Source of the DNA: Parachlorella kessleri
Taxonomy: Eukaryota; Chlorophyta; Trebouxiophyceae; Chlorellales; Chlorellaceae
Length of the DNA: 24,803 bases
Assembly (NCBI GenBank): GCA_001598975.1
Contig: BBXU01000515.1
Location: forward strand, 1-24,803
Reading direction: 5' to 3'
Made by a program: the position numbers and the translations under genes. Below the pieces are notes generated by a model, which saw only the letters and a program-made list of their open reading frames with translations, did not search any database and was not told the DNA's origin. Below are positions 18,101-24,803 of this stretch, piece by piece; the first letter of the stretch is position 1; every line of letters starts with the position of its first letter.

Positions 18101-19596
18101 TCTGCCAACCCCAACCCTGACGGAACACCTGACGGAACACCTGACGGAACAACAGCAACACACGGAGCCCAAATAAACAAACCTGCACATGCAAGACCAC
18201 ACAAAGCGCAGCAGGGTTATACCAGCTGTCGCTCTGAGGTATAACTGTGAGCCATGGACAGGCGTGTTGCGTATCTCCTTGCATTTTCGCATTTGCTGCA
18301 CACACCAAAATCCCACATGCACCTGCCAGGGCACCCTGACTCACCTTTAGTAGTAGCAGGACACACACCGCAAAGCTGACCAGGTTGGAGGTGGCCAGGA
18401 TGCTTCCCAGGGAGTCATACACAGCTGCCGGATCAAACAGGGCCAGCCTGCACGCACATCCAGCGGGTCATTGGGGGCAGGAGGTGCTTCACATTGCCCT
18501 CTGCCAGGGTATCATGTACCACTGGCGGGGAACCATGCCCCTCTGGCAGAGAACCGACCATTTTAGTTGAACCCCCACACTGGCCAAAGTAGCCAGGATG
18601 CTACACATAGCAGCCTTTGTTGTGATACCGCACTGCCACTGCAGTGGGCAGCTACCGTCTCAGCAGCACTTGCAATAGCAGTGGCTGGCAGCAGTGGGTC
18701 CCCTCCTCAGCTGCATGCACAGGCCTGATTCAGGGTCCCGCTTGACAGCTGGCAGTGTGAGAAGTGCCCCCACCTCCAGGCGGTGAAGAACAGCGCGACA
18801 GTCACGAGGTAGGAAAGAACACCATTGGCCTGCGGAAAGATCAACCACCTCTGAAAATGTGACAGGTGATAAGGGCTGATTCAAGCAAGTAGTACAGCCA
18901 ACGCCGATGGCACCCGGTCAACGCTTTCGCAGGAGGCATTCCAGAGGGGGGCCTAGGGTGAGTGGTGAGGGCCTCCGGAGGGCCTAGGCGCTGACTACGT
19001 GGTGGCTATGCCCCCCACCTTGTACACAGGGGTGTTGCCCATGGGTGTCACTGGACCATGGAAAGTTTTCCCCGGTAGAACCAACTGAAGGAGCGCTTGG
19101 ACGGCCCCAAAGGCCAGGATGTACTGTAGAGCTTGCAAAGAGGGCCAGGGGAGGAAGTCCAAAACGTAAGGGAGCCCTCCACTGCTGACACGCTCGGCAA
19201 ACAACGTTACTGAACCACAGCAGTCCTCAAAGAGATGAAACCTGCGCCCAGGCAATGTGTGCACGTCACGACGGGATGAGGTTGCAAGGCAGTATGAGTA
19301 CCGCCAGTCACCTCGACCTGAGCACAGGGCACTGTGTGCCAAGTGCAGTGCGGTCCAGGGTGAGTCACTCACACAAGGAGCGCCACTGTTGGACACAAGA
19401 GGATGACCAGCAGGGTCCCACTAAGGCAAATGGCTCGCCCCAGCGGTCCCTTGCAGCCCCAAATCGCCTCGCGGAGATCACCAGTGTGCTTTGCACTGGT
19501 CTCCCTGACGCTTTGTACAAGGGCTCCAGCTATGGCTGAGGCTACTCCTGTGAGCTCCAGCGACGGCGTCCTACTGGGCAAAGAAGATAAATCCAT
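15185..19596 (-). CDS. DHCR7: 7-dehydrocholesterol (sterol delta-7) reductase, ten exons, about 478 aa
   Basis: This ER membrane enzyme uses NADPH to reduce the delta-7 bond in sterol synthesis (plant DWF5). Exons: 19596-19373, 19241-19019, 18829-18774, 18447-18345, 18052-17986, 17468-17299, 16836-16586, 16222-16116, 15855-15711, 15275-15185; all phases agree. In order one reads LLQLVLPGKTFHGPVTPMGN, PVYKANGVLSYLVTVALFF, the family signature DFYSGVELFPRIGRSFDIK, NCRMGMMSW, WETGYWSSMDITHDRAGFYL, CWGCLVWVPGVYTSP, DVDRQRLQFRRTHGK, SYTTGSGKTESSLLLASG, WWGLSRHFHF and the C-terminus YKIIPYVY. Similarity to plant DWF5 is continuous. Several hydrophobic segments are evident. The start at 19596 has A at -3 and G at +4; an in-frame upstream ATG at 19731 would add 45 residues. 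Exon 9 has two donor copies downstream. Confidence 0.97.
15579..15740 (-). repeat. Three tandem copies of the 3' end and donor of sterol reductase exon 9
   Basis: The end of exon 9, coding AALLADRAM, occurs at 15710-15740 (continuous with the exon), 15646-15676 and 15579-15609, with spacings of 64 and 67 bp. All three end in a GT donor on the minus strand: GTGGGT, GTGGGT and GTGAGT. Using a later donor would read through a stop between copies, so the first donor is required for the full protein. The copy farthest from the exon has the best consensus donor. Confidence 0.93.
18117..18152. repeat. 12-bp tandem triplet in sterol reductase intron 4
   Basis: The unit ctgacggaacac is repeated three times; the last copy differs at its final base. 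It is intronic. Confidence 0.9.
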
Positions 19597-20573
19597 GGTT
19601 CCTGCAAAACAGCAGGCTTGGCGTACTCTGGGCGCAAGGACACGGCGCGAGCGCCAGGACACGGCGCAAGGGCCTTGCCACGCATGCCGGCCACAACTGC
19701 AGACCAGATCAGTTGCTAAGCAAGTTTCCATGCGATCCCTCCTGATAGGGGCTGCAGCTAGGCCAACTAGTGATGATAACGACGCCTACCTCTTAGGGAC
19801 CTGGATGGAACTACCACAGTACAAACCAAGTGCAGCTGATGATCGCCTGCAAGATGATGCAAAGTCGATGGCAAGAGGTCACCCTACAGACAGGCAGGAG
19901 GTGGCCCCCGACAGTTTGTTGGTGGCCGCACTGTTGCCGCGCTGAGCTGACTGTGTAGCAGCACCACGCACCACTCGCTGCTAGTGGTGTTCCGTGCCCC
20001 GCAAGCACTGCCCCTTTACGATATGTGGCGTTCAAAGGTATTGACGCGAGTGACGTGTGGTGTATTGCATGTGTTTCTTAGCAAGCCTGCCTCTATGCCT
20101 CCTGCCACATGTGCCCTTCAGGGAAGCTGTACTTGTGGACAAACCAGTGTTGTACGTATGTGATGGTGTAGCTACTATAGAGCTCAGATACAGCAAGACG
20201 AGGCGCAATTTGAACCCCCCCCCTCAAGGTTAGTTCAAAAAGAAGCCTGTACAAGCAAGGTGCACCTCATGTTGTGGCTTGACCCAGACACAAAAAACAG
20301 CACCACTGCTTGCCACTGGTGAGTTGAAGGGGTACAGAGTCGGACTAGCAGCCTTCAGCAATTTAGCCAAGCCCCAGTCTCTGCACAGGCTGCTTGACAT
20401 AGAACTCTCTCCCCAGCTCTTTGTTTGCAAGGGTCTCTGGGTGTCATCCCTGGAAGCCTTGGATTGCCACACCCCACAAGTCCCCCTCTCAACATCACCC
20501 TCATAGAGCAAACTTTGGCTGGCCCTGCACATGTACGACACCCTCAAGCCCTCCCTGCAACTGCCCGGTGCTG
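19597..20573. other. Space between two tandem minus-strand genes
   Basis: This must contain the promoter and 5' UTR of the sterol reductase gene and the 3' UTR of the OTU gene. A direct repeat, caggacacggcgc, lies near 19636 and 19656. No TGTAA for the OTU gene is seen on the minus strand here, so its 3' end is unplaced. No protein-coding gene is supported. Confidence 0.55.
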
Positions 20574-23500
20574 CTAAGCCCCCGCGGCGCAGCCAACTGA
20601 GCTCCGCCGCCTGCCGGTCCCACTACAGCGGCCGCTGCTGCACAGTGCCGCAGTCTGCTGCACAAATGCCGCTTCCATCAAGTGCAGCAGAGATTGGGGA
20701 GCGGGGTCAGCCGCCAGCCTGACGCCAAGTGCCATGTCTGCCGTCCGCGCCGCCCTTGTTCTACCATCATCACAGGGGCTTATGGCATCTGTACCGTTCC
20801 CATCCCTCCCCTCCAACCCTCCCTGCTGCTGGTGCTGCCGCTGGTTGCGCTGGTGCTGCTCCTGCAAGCGCGCTGCCTCCGCTTGCCATTTATCCCCGCC
20901 CACAGGTGTCTTGTGCCTCCAAACTGCAGCGGCGCTGGGCAGCTGCTCACAGGCCATGTACTGCTGCAGCAGCTCAAGCGCCTTCCCTTGGCTGCCATAC
21001 TTGCCTTCTTCCGAAGCACTCAGAAAGCGCACCTGCAAGGCCAAGCCTTGGAAGACATGTAAGAGAAAGGAGGTAAGCAGGCACATTAGCATGTCACTCA
21101 ACCATCATCTCCATCGTATAAAGCCTCTGCGATTGAAGATGCCGCACCTTGTCGGTGTGGCTCCATGCATACATGCAAGATTTCAAGAAAAGATACGTAT
21201 CATGCAGGACTGACAAGTTGCATCCCCGGGCAACGCACTGTCAGCCTGCAAGAAGCATGAAGCTGCCATATAGCAACTCGCCTGCAGGGGGCCGTCGCGT
21301 GTGCACAGCGGCAGGAGCTGCGGGCTCGCCGGCCCCTCGCCTTGCACCACACACAGCACCGAGAAGTGGCTGCCCCAAAACAGCATCCCCACTGGCTCAG
21401 GGCTGCAGGCGCCGGGCGGCCAGAGAAGCGGCAGGTAGATCCCTGTGAGCCCTGCAGTAACAGAGGGGCCAGCTACTAGCTGCTGAGGGCAGGGAGCAAT
21501 TAAGTGTTATGCATAATCTCTAGAACAGATATGAGGAGCTGGTCAACACTGCTGTCTCTCCTACAGTCTGTGGCATTGCCTCAAACCGTAAAGTTATAAC
21601 CAAGCCCCCACTCCATGACTGCTCATGGCCTGGGCATGATATGAACAGGAAGAAGGACGCCATCCTTCCCCTCCTATGCCTGCACAGCCTACCTGCCAGC
21701 GCAGCATGCTCGTCCCCGTACAGGACTAGCGGCCGCCTGAGCACGTTGGCAAGCGCAAAGCAGTGCACATCGGACCTGCAAAGGCCAAGGGCGGCAGGTT
21801 CACAACAGCCACTTCCCCCATGGGTGGCCTGTGTTGTAGCAGTCTGCACGATGTAGGATCCATCACCTGGGTCCAGCAGCAAGGACCGCTTTCCCCCACA
21901 AGCTCCAGAAGCAACCAAACCTGATGCCGAACAGCTGAACTATGTGTTATTGGGAGCTGATGGAGGTGGCAAGCCAGCCACGCATAAGCAGGCTGCTTAC
22001 AGGTATCTGTCGCTCATGCGGCTTGAGTTGTGGAAAGCGCTCAGCTCCCGCTTCCACTCCGCCACCCACTCCTCTTGCGGTATGCCGTTCTGCGCCAGTT
22101 ACATATACACACCACACATCGTTGCCTTACGACATAGACATTCATCCAGGGAGGCATGCATTTCACAGGCCCCGATTGAATGGATGAACCTGAGACCCTT
22201 AGCTCGAGGTGCCCGCTCTGCCAGGAAAGGGAAGCTCCCTTGCTGTCCTCACCACGGCAAGACACGCGAGTCCTGGAGACCGGCGACCCACTCAACACAG
22301 CGCAGGACCACCTACCTGCCGCAGCTGCCGCTCAAACCGCAACCGTATCTCCGCGCCGGCCAGGGGGTGCGTCATGGTTGCGCGGATGGCGCCCCTGATG
22401 GCCTGGTCCCGGTCATGCACGCCCCAGATCCCCAGGGAGCACGCGTGCGCCAGGCAGTTGCCATCCCCTGCATGTGAAGGAAGCGGCGGGCGGCACTTGG
22501 GGACGGGGCCCAGCTCCAGCGGTAGCTGGGAGCAGTCGCTGGAGCACTGCCACACCTGCCACCCCACACTTGGGCTGCTGTGCTCAGCGCGGCTCAGCAG
22601 GGCAACGAGGCAAGCCTACACTGCCCATCCACACCCATCGCTGGCTGTGCGGAGCCAAGCATGGGCAGGCACGCCCGGCCGCCCCCACTCACCTTGCGTG
22701 TTCAGCACCAGCTGCGGCGTGCAGCCTGGGATACAGTTGATGACGCCCGCCGCTTCCGCTTCCCGCTGGAGCCAGTCGTTGCACAGCTGGCCCAGCACCT
22801 GCTGCCGCACCTCTGGCGGGTAGCCCTGCGCCCAACAGGTGTGTGGGGTTAGCACGCTGAAGGCGCATGCCTCCGCCCGTCTCATATTGCTCGGTTTGCA
22901 ACGGCCGATGCAGCAGCTGCATGGACAGCATAGGTTTTGATGCCAAGCTGGGCACACAGCACTAGGTGGCGCCCAGGGCTACGGTTTTTGGGTCATGGGT
23001 GCGTTGTCTGAAACTCATACAGCGTGACAAGCCTGTGCAAACTAAAGGGCAGGCAGCGCATATGCAAAGCTCAAACATGCCGCAGGTATTCTTTGTGCGG
23101 TTCTTTGCAAGATGTGTGTGACACGCGAACTTCGGGCTTGGTACCTGGAAAGAGGGCAGGGTGAGCCGTTGATGATCCTCGGTGCAGTGATCGAAGTATG
23201 AGATTCCGTCGGGGGACACGTGCAGCTGCGCCGCCCTGTGCTGCCGCAGCCGGCCTGCAACCGTTGGCTCAGCTTCGCTTAGGTTGCGGCACAGGAAGCG
23301 GCCAGCGGCACCACTGTCCTCCCCACGCTGCATTTTTAGGCTTTCAAGCAGGGCGGCGAGCAGGGCTGGGTCCGGCGCAGCACCCTGCACCAAGTGCATA
23401 TCCTTCCACAGCTGACATCCACTTAAGCTGACTTCACGTTACTCGATGATTTCAAGAACGGGCAATTATCTCTTGTGGATCGACGGGCTGCCCAAGTGTT

Positions 23501-23722
23501 TGCTCCTACCTGCGATTCATTATTGTCCTCCTCCAACTCCCCGGGGCGCTGCAACACAGATGCTGAGCAGTGAGGGTTTGGCGTTTAGCCTGCACGGTGT
23601 AGCGAGTTAGCCCGTCACAGCGTTACCTGGTCTCCATCCGTTACAGCTGCCCTACTAGCCACCACCTCAGAACTGCCGCCTTTCAGCTTGCCAGAGCAGC
23701 CAGGGCCTCTGAAAAGCCGCAT
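20574..23722 (-). CDS. OTU-family deubiquitinase (A20/Cezanne/TRABID-like), nine exons, about 495 aa
   Basis: OTU proteases are cysteine enzymes that remove ubiquitin from proteins. Exons: 23722-23627, 23548-23510, 23411-23145, 22825-22693, 22467-22316, 22089-22001, 21775-21693, 21451-21282, 21032-20574; all phases agree. The catalytic Cys is in GDGNCLAHACSLGIWGVHDR (residue about 183, split by intron 4). Further motifs are QEEWVAEWKREL, DVHCFALANVLRRPLVLYGD, GIYLPLLWPP and the catalytic His in GSHFSVL (about 315). The order matches the peptidase C64 group (Cezanne, TRABID, A20, VCPIP1), which has GDGNCLLHAASLGMWG, LAHxLRRPI, GIYLPL and HFSAL. The last exon begins VRFLSASEEGKYG and continues with a Gln-rich tail. 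Intron 8 starts with GC (CAG|GCGAGT). The start is uncertain: the frame stays open back to 23803 with a possible acceptor at 23780, so upstream exons may exist. The exact subfamily is an inference. Confidence 0.88.
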
Positions 23723-23806
23723 GCTTGGGACAATCGCGGGTGTGGGATGTTCTTTGCTTCCTTCAGAGGGGGCAGCGCGCTGCAGCGTCAAGTCACGGCT
23801 ATGTCA

Positions 23807-24803
23807 TCGATGACTACCTTGCGCGCAAAAACAAAAATGATGTCAGAATGGGCCTGAGTCTTGCCTGACTTCTGAGCCAGTAGTTCTCTCCCCGAGATAA
23901 GCTAAGGCCACTGGAAGACTCTTTTGAACGAGGCTAAGCCAGAATACCATTGAGTACCTCAAACGCATAGGCAGAAAGTGCTGGCCCCAGAAAACTGGCA
24001 GCGACAGAGCCGCCTTTCATGTCTTGCCGGAGCAGACGTGGAGCCTGCACTACCAGAGCGGCAGCCCGAGATATTTTATTACACAGTGCGCAGTTCCCGA
24101 CATGATCTACAGTGAGTTCTTCAGGAGCCCGACTAAGCAAATGCAGGCGATCCCCTGAAATTCTGCAAGCCTCACACTACATCAGGAAAACATGAATCTT
24201 CCTCTCACGTTCCCAGTCATAACACCGGAGGGAAACATTGTCATGCCCAAAAAATGCACGGGCAGGAGGCGCCCCACACCACCCATCTTCCCCAGTACAA
24301 CTGTCCCAGGCAAGCTTCCCCAGAAGCATCGACCATAACCTGGATGAAAAGGAAGAAAGACGCCCTATGAAGCCCCGCCCGAGGAGGCACTTTGAATGAA
24401 CATAAACATAATGCAAGGCAGACATACCAGTTCTATAGCTACCGAGTCACAATGGAGGTTAGTCATGGACAGTTCAAGGCCACCTGCTGCATGCAGGGCT
24501 TATTCCAAAACGCACACGAGGCTTGTGGAAAACCCATCCATCCTGTGTAACTCATTCCGAGAGACCCCCTGACGTGGGGTTGCTGGCTACCACCGCATCT
24601 CCATCCAGCGAGGGCCAAGATTAGATGGTACCGACGCCATTGATCAGCTTTGTCACATTCAGCCTTCCCTGCAGGTATCAAGCGAACATCCTTTGCTGGT
24701 CACTTGGCTTGTTGCCCCTCTTCCTGTCTCGCCTACTGCCCCTGCTCACATGCTGTATGCCAGGCCACAAGCGGCTCTCGGTACAGCAGGCTCAAGAGAG
24801 CGT
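23807..24803. other. Right-hand kilobase without a supported gene
   Basis: The region lies upstream of the OTU gene and may hold its promoter or 5' exons. Minus-strand open frames at 24140-23934 (68 codons, with HVGNCALCNKI and AYAFEVLNG) and 24425-24177 (82 codons) are not recognised and have no convincing splice context. The first could be an upstream exon, since an AAT|G then GTATTC follows its last codons, but nothing confirms it. Confidence 0.5.
23836..23895 (+). repeat. Dispersed repeat family, member 4 (right part)
   Basis: The stretch gatgtcagaatgggcctgag, followed by tcttgcctg and tctgagccagtagttctctc, matches the right end of the repeat at 5797-5930 (agtgagcctgggttttgcctg and ctgagccagtaattctct). 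It lies just upstream of the OTU gene and is in the same orientation as the other members. Confidence 0.7.

Noticed and set aside
22209..22823. Plus-strand 204-codon open frame
   Set aside because: It is antisense to OTU exons 4 and 5, where the minus strand encodes the catalytic GDGNC motif.

Overview
The window is nuclear DNA from a green alga. Genes are split into short exons by GT-AG introns of about 80-890 bp (two are GC-AG), third codon positions are G/C-rich, TGTAA-type polyadenylation signals follow several genes, and one gene is a nucleus-encoded plastid sigma factor. A chlorophycean of the Chlamydomonas/Haematococcus kind fits best; the species is not established.

Layout, left to right. 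(1) 1-1213, plus: 3' end of a pyruvate kinase gene, preceded by a tandem array of partial exon copies. (2) 3533-2677, minus: prefoldin subunit 1, three exons. (3) 3891-5619, plus: an NDUFB2-like subunit of mitochondrial complex I, four exons, divergent from prefoldin. (4) 7225-12639, plus: a RpoD-type sigma-70 factor of the plastid RNA polymerase, eight exons. (5) 19596-15185, minus: 7-dehydrocholesterol (sterol delta-7) reductase, ten exons, convergent with the sigma gene. (6) 23722-20574, minus: an OTU-family deubiquitinase of the A20/Cezanne/TRABID kind, nine exons. The last kilobase has no supported gene. The genes are unrelated housekeeping functions and do not form a pathway. All exon structures come from reading frame, splice dinucleotides and protein-family alignment from memory; every junction listed was checked for phase.

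The most striking signal is not a gene. Five of the six genes carry tandem partial copies of their own exon ends lying beside the real exon: an acceptor plus the first bases of an exon (pyruvate kinase, NDUFB2, sigma exons 3, 5 and 6), or the last bases of an exon plus a donor (sigma exons 5 and 7, sterol reductase exon 9, perhaps the end of prefoldin). Most copies keep the splice dinucleotide but hit a stop codon or drift out of homology, so they act on paper as decoy splice sites. The sigma gene is the extreme case, with five decoy acceptors ahead of exon 6. Other repeats are a 25-bp minisatellite, perfect 50-bp and 30-bp doublets, and a dispersed repeat family with members in several introns and UTRs.
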